Below are positions 7,840 to 14,518 of a stretch of DNA of 39,744 nt, piece by piece. A program made the translations under genes and the position numbers. Position 1 is the first letter of the stretch. Each line of letters starts with the position of its first letter. The notes beneath the pieces were generated by a model. That model was not told the DNA's origin. It searched no databases and was given only the letters and a program-made list of their open reading frames with translations. This stretch comes from Paenibacillus terrae (lineage in GTDB: Bacteria; Bacillota; Bacilli; Paenibacillales; Paenibacillaceae): contig NZ_PNXQ01000012.1 in assembly GCF_005217525.1 (NCBI RefSeq), positions 1-39,744 of the forward strand, in the 5' to 3' direction.

Positions 7840-10749
7840 ATGAAATGTAAAGAGGAGTTACAACGAATAAGGCGGTACATGGCTGGTTTACTAGCTGTTT
7901 GGTTGTTCTGCGTACATACTGTACCTGTTTTTGCAGACAGGGCCTTTAACGATATTGAACATTCCTACGCTGCTGATGCGATTGAAGCCATGGCTGCTCA
8001 AGGGGTTGTTACTGGTTATCAGGATGGCAGCTTCCGGCCCATAGATTTTATTTCGCGGCAGGAGTGGGCGAGTATCTTTGCTAAAACCGTAAAACGAACG
8101 TCGAACACCAGAAGTGTTGTTCCTTTTACAGATGTGTCGCCGTGGGCTCTATCTTATGTGCGGACTCTGCAGGAAGAGAACATTACCAAAGGAATTAGTG
8201 ATCAGTTATTCGGTGCAAAGCACAATATGACTCGCCAGGATATGGCAGTTTGGTATGCCAGATATTTCGGTGTTTCAGAAGATATCCGCGCTTCCGGTAT
8301 ATCCAGTTTTGTGGATCAGTCAGATGTATCAGACTATGCACAAACGAGCGTATGGCTGATGGAACGGTTGGAGCTGATGGTAGGGGATACAAATCACTAT
8401 TTCCACCCCAAAGAGTCTGTGAGACGGCAGGATGCTACACTGGTTGCTTATCGGATATGGCTAGGCGGTGACGATCTGAGAGAACGTGCCAAGCGTTTGC
8501 TGGAGTCATTAGGAAATGGAGCCGCAACGACGAATCAGCCGATCAGCCTATCAGAATCGAAGAAGGTAGTGGTCGACCTGGCGCCGGAAATTAGTCACCA
8601 GCGTGCGAATCCAGAAATCGAAGAGCCCCGAAGCCATAGTCCAAGGCCGGATCCACCGGTAGCTCCGGTAACACCAACAGAGCCGAAGCCGGAACCACCA
8701 GTTATACCATCGGATCCTAGTCCTAGACCACCAGTAATACCACCAGTAACGCCGCCACTGCCACCAGGACCGAAGCCGAAACCACCGGTGATTCTACCGG
8801 ATCATCCTTCGGATTTTGTAGCAGATGAGGTAATGATCAAGGCTCCGGAGCTGGTAAACCAACCGGAAACGTATCCTACGTATCAGCTGTCCTTTCAACT
8901 ATACAAGGAAGGACGCTTGGTAAGTATTCCTAATCTCAGCGTCACAAGTGTCACTTACACATTTAGTGATGAATTAGGTGTCTTTGATGAACAAGGAAAA
9001 ATCGCGCGTTCCGAAAATATTCCTGCTACTGATGGTTTCATCCCTGTAGAGATAGAAGTCACAATTGCCAAACCCTATCGGGTGCTTAAAGCACAGACCA
9101 AGCTGATCGTGAAAGGGAAGACTCCTCCAGTAGAGGACCCGAGTGTAATCAGGTCCGTATACTTGGCGACATACACCATTTCACAGGCCACTACTCTAGA
9201 CCCTGCAGCCTGGAGTATGCTCTATGTATTTCAAAATGCAAAGGGAGAGGTCATACCGTCAGGTTTGTTGCCGTCAGACTTGAAGCTTCGGATAGAGAAT
9301 TCCAGAGGGATATTTGATGAGGCTGGACATATTGCCAATCTGCATCTGATTCCTGCAGTGGACTCTGTCATTCCATTCAAGATTGAGGTTGAATCACCAT
9401 CTCAGGGAATTCACTTCATATCCGATGCCGAGTTAACTGTAGTACCGGGAGAACGCAAAAAGCAATATTTTGCAGTCTCGATGATGCTGCAGGGACAAGA
9501 TGCAGGCAGTACGACCACGGTAGGGCAAATTGAGCAGGCACGTCAATTGCTGATGGATCACTTTGGCCCCAACTTAAAAGTGACCTGGGCCATGGAAAAT
9601 AGATTTGTTTTTGTAGAAACAAATCGCCCGCAGCTTAAAAAGGTTTTGGAATATGTGGATCAGTATGGTGATGAAGTCGGGATTTTGGACGGGTATCCGA
9701 ATAATCTGTACGAGCTCCCTGAATGGGAAGCACGGATGAACGAGTGGTTGTATATGTATCGTTATAATGCACTCAATGAGCTGCACCAATCCGGTTCGTT
9801 GGGATCACCTTCGGTGTTTGACAGCATGGATACAGACCAATATCGGAAGTATCTGCCTAAATCATTGACCAGCTTTACGGTGAATCCTGAGCAGGTTCAA
9901 TGGCTTAAAGACCATTTTAAGATCACTTCAGCGATGGGATGGTCGGCTACACAGTATAATGTGAACAGCATGTATGGTGAAGGTTCACCTTTGATGCCTT
10001 ACTGGTCCAATAAGGATAATCCGATTGTTCCGGCACAAGGGCCTACAAATAATAGCGGTATCGTGTTTATGAACTCGATTACAATTGATCCCATTGGATC
10101 ACGCTATACAAAGGATTCCTCACGCTGGACTCTCCATCCAGGTGACCCATATATGACTGAAACGGATGCGGCACCACAACTGTATATAGCACAGCAATAT
10201 TTAGATAACCCGTATCAACGTTTAAATACGGTAAACTACATGTCCATTATTTTGGACATCAACTGGCTTGCCAAGAACCATAACATGTCTCAAATATGGG
10301 AGAACTTTGTGAATGACTTCCCTGCTGACCGTGAGGTCGAGATTGTGGGAGTGGACGGGCTGAAACAGATTTATGAATCGTTAGCTGGATCGAATAATGA
10401 TCATACGAAATTTTCGCTCATGTTCAGGGGTTCTGGCATTAAGGCAGTTATGGACTCCAATAATTCACCGGCCAATCTGCGTTACTTGTGGACTGAAAAT
10501 GCTTCACAGCGGATCATTTTATCCAAGGAGGATGGAGATACGGCATGGTCCATTATTGATTTTACCGACTATACTCGAAATTCGGTTCCAAAGCTGCCAT
10601 ACAACCTGGATAGGAAGACGGATGTAAGCTATATCACGGGAAGGAACTTCAAGCTACATCCTACGGCTCCATTAACAGCAGAGGAAATTCAGCGCATAAA
10701 GGATCGTTTGAAGGAGATTTACTTCGCAGAAGAAGTGAACTATCAGTAG
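7840..10749 (+). CDS. SLH-anchored multidomain exoprotein with unidentified C-terminal domain
   Basis: A 969-residue surface protein. A signal peptide (residues 1-33, ending VFA) is followed by three S-layer-homology repeats at about 35-85, 95-145 and 156-207, which bind pyruvylated wall polysaccharide. Residues 265-325 are a proline-rich linker. Two related beta-type modules of about 100 residues lie at 326-426 and 436-537; both contain G-(V/I)-FDE-(Q/A)-G-(K/H)-IA. The last 430 residues form a domain starting KKQYFAVSMMLQGQ. Its VTWAMENRFVFVE and DEVGILDGYP segments recall the NodB-like or DUF3863-type carbohydrate-enzyme barrel, but the match is from memory and no catalytic set is proven. 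The start codon is oddly far from the best ribosome site. Transcribed alone. Confidence 0.8.
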   Translation: MKCKEELQRIRRYMAGLLAVWLFCVHTVPVFADRAFNDIEHSYAADAIEAMAAQGVVTGYQDGSFRPIDFISRQEWASIFAKTVKRTSNTRSVVPFTDVSPWALSYVRTLQEENITKGISDQLFGAKHNMTRQDMAVWYARYFGVSEDIRASGISSFVDQSDVSDYAQTSVWLMERLELMVGDTNHYFHPKESVRRQDATLVAYRIWLGGDDLRERAKRLLESLGNGAATTNQPISLSESKKVVVDLAPEISHQRANPEIEEPRSHSPRPDPPVAPVTPTEPKPEPPVIPSDPSPRPPVIPPVTPPLPPGPKPKPPVILPDHPSDFVADEVMIKAPELVNQPETYPTYQLSFQLYKEGRLVSIPNLSVTSVTYTFSDELGVFDEQGKIARSENIPATDGFIPVEIEVTIAKPYRVLKAQTKLIVKGKTPPVEDPSVIRSVYLATYTISQATTLDPAAWSMLYVFQNAKGEVIPSGLLPSDLKLRIENSRGIFDEAGHIANLHLIPAVDSVIPFKIEVESPSQGIHFISDAELTVVPGERKKQYFAVSMMLQGQDAGSTTTVGQIEQARQLLMDHFGPNLKVTWAMENRFVFVETNRPQLKKVLEYVDQYGDEVGILDGYPNNLYELPEWEARMNEWLYMYRYNALNELHQSGSLGSPSVFDSMDTDQYRKYLPKSLTSFTVNPEQVQWLKDHFKITSAMGWSATQYNVNSMYGEGSPLMPYWSNKDNPIVPAQGPTNNSGIVFMNSITIDPIGSRYTKDSSRWTLHPGDPYMTETDAAPQLYIAQQYLDNPYQRLNTVNYMSIILDINWLAKNHNMSQIWENFVNDFPADREVEIVGVDGLKQIYESLAGSNNDHTKFSLMFRGSGIKAVMDSNNSPANLRYLWTENASQRIILSKEDGDTAWSIIDFTDYTRNSVPKLPYNLDRKTDVSYITGRNFKLHPTAPLTAEEIQRIKDRLKEIYFAEEVNYQ

Positions 10750-10796
10750 GAGTTTGGAGCAACAGCATATTTTAAAACCTGAGGTTTTATGAAAAT

Positions 10797-10842
10797 GGGG
10801 CGCCCGAAAGCTATGGAAATGGCTATGGGGCGCCCTTTATTT
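10797..10842 (+). terminator. Hairpin terminator after SLH gene
   Basis: Two copies of GGGGCGCCC at 10797-10805 and 10827-10835 can pair with each other; AAAGCTAT/GGCTAT-type bases allow further inner pairing. TTTATTTTA follows. A small AAAACCT/GGTTTT hairpin lies just upstream at 10774-10787. The region is convergent with the nitroreductase gene and may serve both. Confidence 0.7.
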
Positions 10843-10878
10843 TAGAGAAAGATATGTTGGTTTAAGCGAAAAAAGGTT

Positions 10879-11553
10879 TTACACCCATTCAATAACCTCT
10901 TCTACAGATTGTCGGGTTTTTCCGCGCGGCTCATTCAGGCGGTACCCAAAAGCCAGCATGCAGGAAATACCGAAATGCTCGGCATCCATGATGCCTTCTT
11001 CAGAGAGGATACGTTCGATCTTCTGTTTATTAAAACCTTCGATTGGACAGGAGTCAATTCCGATTTGAGCTGCCGCTGTCATCATATTGCCTAGTGCGAT
11101 GTAGGTTTGCCGGCAGGCCCACTCGAACATAGCTCTTTCATTTTCTTCCAGTTCAAAATCTGATTTTAGGAAGGCGTCATATACTTTCTCTTTGCCTTGA
11201 ATAACTTCAGCAGGCAATTGCTGCACGTTAACCATCATATCCTTGATGTAATCGGATGAGGCCACCATATCTTTAGGCAGCCTGGAGAGAATGAGTACGA
11301 AATGGCTTGCTGTTGGCAGCTGTTTTTTGGCCCCCCAAGAGTAAGGCAGCAGCTTCTCACGTATGGCTTTGCTTTGGACGACTAAGAACCTCCAGGGTTC
11401 AAAGCCGAACGAACTGGGGGATAAACGGCCTGTTTCGAGAATAAAATCGAAGTCCGAATCGCTGATTTTTTTATGGGTGTCAAATTCTTTGGTAGCATGT
11501 CTGAACTCATATGCAGATAAGATTTGATGTTTAGTGGTTGTTAAGTTTTCCAT
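10879..11553 (-). CDS. hypO: NAD(P)H-dependent nitroreductase, YfkO/HypO-like
   Basis: A 224-residue flavin (FMN) oxidoreductase of the nitroreductase fold. The N-terminal FRHATKEFD carries the phosphate-binding Arg, GRLSPSSFGFEPWRFLVV is the FMN-contacting stretch near residues 42-60, and QTYIALGNMMTAAAQIGIDSCPIEGF near 150-175 is the conserved central helix and loop. Length and motifs closely resemble B. subtilis YfkO (HypO), an oxidoreductase induced by disulfide stress and hypochlorite. AAGGAG precedes the ATG. It is divergent from an HxlR-type regulator with about 140 bases between them, a classical regulator-target arrangement. The symbol reflects resemblance plus context. Confidence 0.85.
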   Translation of the reverse strand: MENLTTTKHQILSAYEFRHATKEFDTHKKISDSDFDFILETGRLSPSSFGFEPWRFLVVQSKAIREKLLPYSWGAKKQLPTASHFVLILSRLPKDMVASSDYIKDMMVNVQQLPAEVIQGKEKVYDAFLKSDFELEENERAMFEWACRQTYIALGNMMTAAAQIGIDSCPIEGFNKQKIERILSEEGIMDAEHFGISCMLAFGYRLNEPRGKTRQSVEEVIEWV

Positions 11554-11645
11554 TGTTTTTACACTCCTTATGGATATGGATTAGAATTGACGCTTACCAA
11601 GTGGCATGCTTAATATTAGAATATACATGATTGTTTTTGAAGTAC

Positions 11646-11659
11646 GCACATTAATGTGC
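11646..11659. promoter_or_regulatory. Candidate operator palindrome between nitroreductase and HxlR regulator
   Basis: GCACATTAATGTGC is a perfect 14-base palindrome in the divergent intergenic region, 38 bases upstream of the regulator start. It is the strongest dyad there and a natural candidate binding site for the dimeric DUF24 regulator. Confidence 0.5.
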
Positions 11660-11696
11660 TGTAGTATACAAAATGATACCAGGAGGAGAATTGCTT

Positions 11697-12089
11697 ATGC
11701 GTAATCGGAAAGGCGGCTTTGGAGAATGTCCCGATGGAAAGGACCAGGCCTGTCCCGTGGAGTACACCTTGGATGTGATTGGAGGCAAATGGAAAGGAGT
11801 CCTTTTATATCATCTAATGTATGGAACCAAGCGTTTTAGCGAGTTTCGGCGGATCTGTCCGGGGATTACTCAGCGCATGCTCACGCTCCAGTTACGCGAG
11901 CTGGAAGAGGACGGTGTAGTTCACCGTGAAGTCTATCAGCAGGTTCCTCCCAAAGTCGAATATTCTCTAACCGAATTTGGAAAAACTCTGACTCCGATTA
12001 TTAATTTAATGAAGGATTGGGGAGAAGAATATAAAGCCAAGCATCGTTCATCCAAAAGCTGCATGGAGCCATCCAAGCTCGACTTGTAG
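11697..12089 (+). CDS. hypR: HxlR/DUF24 family redox-sensing regulator, HypR-like
   Basis: A 130-residue winged-helix regulator of the HxlR (DUF24, MarR-related) family; the core begins CPVEYTLDVIGGKWKGVLLYHL and continues GITQRMLTLQLRELEEDGVVHR. Cysteines fall at residues 11, 19 and 54. Cys19 occupies the conserved N-terminal sensing position, and Cys54 lies exactly 35 residues on, the same spacing as Cys14 and Cys49 of B. subtilis HypR, which form an intersubunit disulfide under oxidative stress. ATG 11697 is preferred because AGGAGGAG ends 8 bases upstream; ATG 11673 would overlap no ribosome site. It is divergent from the HypO-like nitroreductase, its probable target. Confidence 0.85.
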   Translation: MRNRKGGFGECPDGKDQACPVEYTLDVIGGKWKGVLLYHLMYGTKRFSEFRRICPGITQRMLTLQLRELEEDGVVHREVYQQVPPKVEYSLTEFGKTLTPIINLMKDWGEEYKAKHRSSKSCMEPSKLDL

Positions 12090-12185
12090 AGTAATGTTCA
12101 TCTATAAGAGCCTTCTCCAGTTCCCCTCTTTTTGATGCTTCGATTTTAAGTTGACAGTAGAGAGGTTGCCTGATATATTTCATAC

Positions 12186-12204
12186 GATATTGATAATCAT
12201 TATC
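12186..12204 (+). promoter_or_regulatory. Fur box upstream of siderophore-binding lipoprotein
   Basis: GATATTGATAATCATTATC matches the 19-base Fur consensus at 18 positions and contains the perfect 7-1-7 element TGATAAT-C-ATTATCA (12191-12205). It lies 43 bases upstream of the start codon, where Fe-Fur would block transcription when iron is sufficient. Confidence 0.9.
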
Positions 12205-12247
12205 ATTGTTCGATGAATAGGTCATTTTTACAGTATAGGGGGCTAAC

Positions 12248-13270
12248 ATGTTGAAGAAAAAATCGTTTTTTATTTTGGCTGCTATGATGCTTGTATTGTC
12301 TGTATTCATTAGCGCTTGCGGCGGAAACAGCAATGGAAGTAATTCTGCTTCATCTTCAGGAGATCAGCAAGAGTCAGCTTCCACTGTAGCGAAAAACGCT
12401 GATACGACAGACGGGCAGACGCGAAGCTTTAAAACGGTCAAAGGGGATATTCAAATTCCAGTCAAACCGCAGCGCATTGTAACGGATTTTTACGGTGGAG
12501 AATTACTGTCCGTAGGAGCTAATGTGGTAGGTGTGGAGCCGACTGCCTTTCAAAATCCTTTTCTAACTGATTTGCTTAAGGAAAAGGGGACCAAAGAGGT
12601 GGGTGACCCGACCAATTTGGAGAAGACACTGGAGCTCAAACCCGATCTGATCGTGGTGATGAAGGATACCAACTATGAGGCGTTGTCCAAAATTGCACCT
12701 ACACTGTACATTCCATACGGAACGACTACGAATATTTACGATACGGTCAAGCTGTTTGGAGATATCACCGGGGAGAAAGAGAAGGCAGAGCAATTTATTG
12801 CTGCATTTGATAAAAAGGCTGCCGAAGGCCGCGAACGTCTTAAAGGCGTCATTGATCCCAAGGCTACCTTTGGTCTGTATGAGCTGACGGACAAAAACGC
12901 TCTTTGGATTTTCGGTGACAATGCAGGTCGGGGAGGACAAGCGGTATACAATGCACTCAAGCTGAACATGCCGAAAAAAACGACCAACTCCAAGGAACAA
13001 ACCGTACAGCTTTCGCTGGAGGTATTGCCACAGTACGCAGCAGATTATATGTTCCTGACAACCTATGACCCGGAGAAAAAGGGAGATGCGCTTAAGCAGC
13101 TGAAGTCGTCCGCTGTGTGGGGGAACCTGCCTGCGGTGAAGAACAATAGAGTATTTTTTAACGATTTTGATACGTACTATCGCTATGATCCGATCGCTAT
13201 TACCGGACAGATTGATATGATCGTGGATATGCTGATTGAAAGAGAAGCAGAGAATAAAGCGAAAAAATAA
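12248..13270 (+). CDS. Iron-siderophore ABC transporter substrate-binding lipoprotein
   Basis: A 340-residue lipoprotein of the FhuD/FeuA class (cluster A-III binding proteins, TroA-like fold). The lipobox ISAC places the acylated Cys at residue 24, followed by a Ser/Asn-rich tether. The first lobe begins IQIPVKPQRIVTDFYGGELLSVGANVVGV and the second near IFGDNAGRGGQAVYNAL, joined by a long helix. It should capture a ferric siderophore at the outer face of the membrane for a FecCD-type permease. The permease and ATPase genes are not in the window, so this is an orphan binding protein, as is common for xenosiderophore receptors. ATG has AGGGGG 5 bases upstream. A near-perfect Fur box lies just before it. 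Confidence 0.9.
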   Translation: MLKKKSFFILAAMMLVLSVFISACGGNSNGSNSASSSGDQQESASTVAKNADTTDGQTRSFKTVKGDIQIPVKPQRIVTDFYGGELLSVGANVVGVEPTAFQNPFLTDLLKEKGTKEVGDPTNLEKTLELKPDLIVVMKDTNYEALSKIAPTLYIPYGTTTNIYDTVKLFGDITGEKEKAEQFIAAFDKKAAEGRERLKGVIDPKATFGLYELTDKNALWIFGDNAGRGGQAVYNALKLNMPKKTTNSKEQTVQLSLEVLPQYAADYMFLTTYDPEKKGDALKQLKSSAVWGNLPAVKNNRVFFNDFDTYYRYDPIAITGQIDMIVDMLIEREAENKAKK

Positions 13271-13393
13271 GTATATGATCCACATTCGTAAGCACTTTAC
13301 TACATGGACAGTATGGACGTGGGTGGGGTGCTTTTCTATAAAATAATTTTTATTGCAATCGGTTACATTCTAAGATATACTCATTCCCAAAGC

Positions 13394-13411
13394 TTCCGAA
13401 ACGTTTTGGAA
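13394..13411. promoter_or_regulatory. LacI-family operator in front of the lacI gene
   Basis: TTCCGAAACGTTTTGGAA is an 18-base dyad centred on CG with one mismatched pair, 17 bases upstream of the regulator start. The same core occurs in perfect form at 14487-14502, so it is probably an autoregulatory operator. Confidence 0.85.
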
Positions 13412-13428
13412 GATGGGTAAGGAGCACA

Positions 13429-14442
13429 ATGATGACGACAATTAAAGATATCGCGCGCGTTGCCGGCGTTTCCGTCACAACGGTCTCCAGAGCTCTCAAC
13501 GGGTACGATGATGTCAATGAAGCGACCCGCCGTAAAATTATGCAGGTGGCCAAAGATTTGAATTACAGCCCCAATATTTTGGCGAGAGGACTCGTCATGA
13601 ACAAGTCGAAAACGATTGGACTGCTTGTATCGGGCATGAATCGGCAAAGTGCCAAGGATCATTTTACATTCGAGGTCTTATCAGGGATTAACGAATGTGT
13701 GTCGGAAAAAGACTACGATCTGGTCCTGTTCAGTACCAACTCGACGAAGCAAAGAGAAAAGACGTATTCCCAGCTATGCCGGGAGCGTAGAGTGGACGGG
13801 GTCATTTTATCAGGGATTAAAACCGATGACCCATATCTTCAGGAGGTGGTAGATAGCGACATTCCCTGTATCCTGATTGATATCCCAATCTTGACGGATA
13901 CGGTAGGTTATGTGACGACGGATAATGTGCTTGGTGCAAAAAAAGCAGTGGATTATTTGATAAGGCTCGGTCACAGCCATATTGGGATGATGAATGGGCA
14001 TAATCAGGCTTTTGTCAGTGAGAGGCGGCTGGAAGGATACCGGGAGTCACTGGAATCGGCAGGATTAACATTCAATCCGGAATGGGTTGTCAATGGGGCG
14101 TATGATGAAGACACCGCCAAAGAGGAAGCCGTTAAACTGTTAACACTTTACCCCGAAATGACGGCTATCTTTTGTGCGAGCGATCTGATGGCGCTGGGAG
14201 TTCTAAAAGCAGCGAAGCAGCTTGACAGGAAAGTGCCCGAACAGTTGTCGGTTGCCGGATATGATGACATTCAGCTTGCGTCTTACGCGAGCCCGCCTTT
14301 GACAACCGTATCACAGGATAAATTTCAGCTCGGCTATCAAGCGGCCACGATGCTGATTCAAATGCTGGAAGGCAGCGGACAGCCACATGCCATGACCCTG
14401 GAAACACAACTGGTTGAAAGAGAATCGACAATGAAACGATAA
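13429..14442 (+). CDS. LacI family transcriptional regulator of the sugar operon
   Basis: A 337-residue repressor with the canonical N-terminal HTH (TTIKDIARVAGVSVTTVSRALNG) and hinge helix (NILARGLVMNKSKTIGLL), then a periplasmic-binding-protein-type sensor domain from about residue 62, ending DLMALGVLKAAKQ...GYDDIQLASYASPPLTTV. Family members bind a sugar or sugar phosphate and leave their palindromic operators. AAGGAG precedes the ATG. The gene has its own terminator, yet copies of the same operator precede both it and the following operon, so it most likely represses itself and the debranching-enzyme/ABC operon. The inducing sugar is unknown. Confidence 0.92.
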   Translation: MMTTIKDIARVAGVSVTTVSRALNGYDDVNEATRRKIMQVAKDLNYSPNILARGLVMNKSKTIGLLVSGMNRQSAKDHFTFEVLSGINECVSEKDYDLVLFSTNSTKQREKTYSQLCRERRVDGVILSGIKTDDPYLQEVVDSDIPCILIDIPILTDTVGYVTTDNVLGAKKAVDYLIRLGHSHIGMMNGHNQAFVSERRLEGYRESLESAGLTFNPEWVVNGAYDEDTAKEEAVKLLTLYPEMTAIFCASDLMALGVLKAAKQLDRKVPEQLSVAGYDDIQLASYASPPLTTVSQDKFQLGYQAATMLIQMLEGSGQPHAMTLETQLVERESTMKR

Positions 14443-14448
14443 AAAAAC

Positions 14449-14476
14449 AAAAAAACCACGATATGTGGTTTTTCAA
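14449..14476 (+). terminator. Terminator between lacI and sugar operon
   Basis: AAAAACCAC pairs with GTGGTTTTT around a GATAT loop, with a T-run on the 3' side and an A-run on the 5' side. It sits just upstream of the second operator and separates the regulator from the operon. Confidence 0.85.
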
Positions 14477-14486
14477 TTACATTTTT

Positions 14487-14502
14487 TCCGAAACGTTTCG
14501 GA
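14487..14502. promoter_or_regulatory. LacI-family operator of the sugar operon
   Basis: TCCGAAACGTTTCGGA is a perfect 16-base palindrome 16 bases upstream of the debranching-type glucosidase start. It matches the dyad in front of the lacI gene. Confidence 0.88.
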
Positions 14503-14518
14503 TAGAAAGAGGGACTTT

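Noticed and set aside
12563..13285. 240-codon open frame on the minus strand
   Set aside because: It lies opposite the siderophore-binding lipoprotein, which has a clear lipobox, family motifs and Fur box. The minus frame has no ribosome site, is rich in Ile/Leu/Arg/His strings and shows no family.
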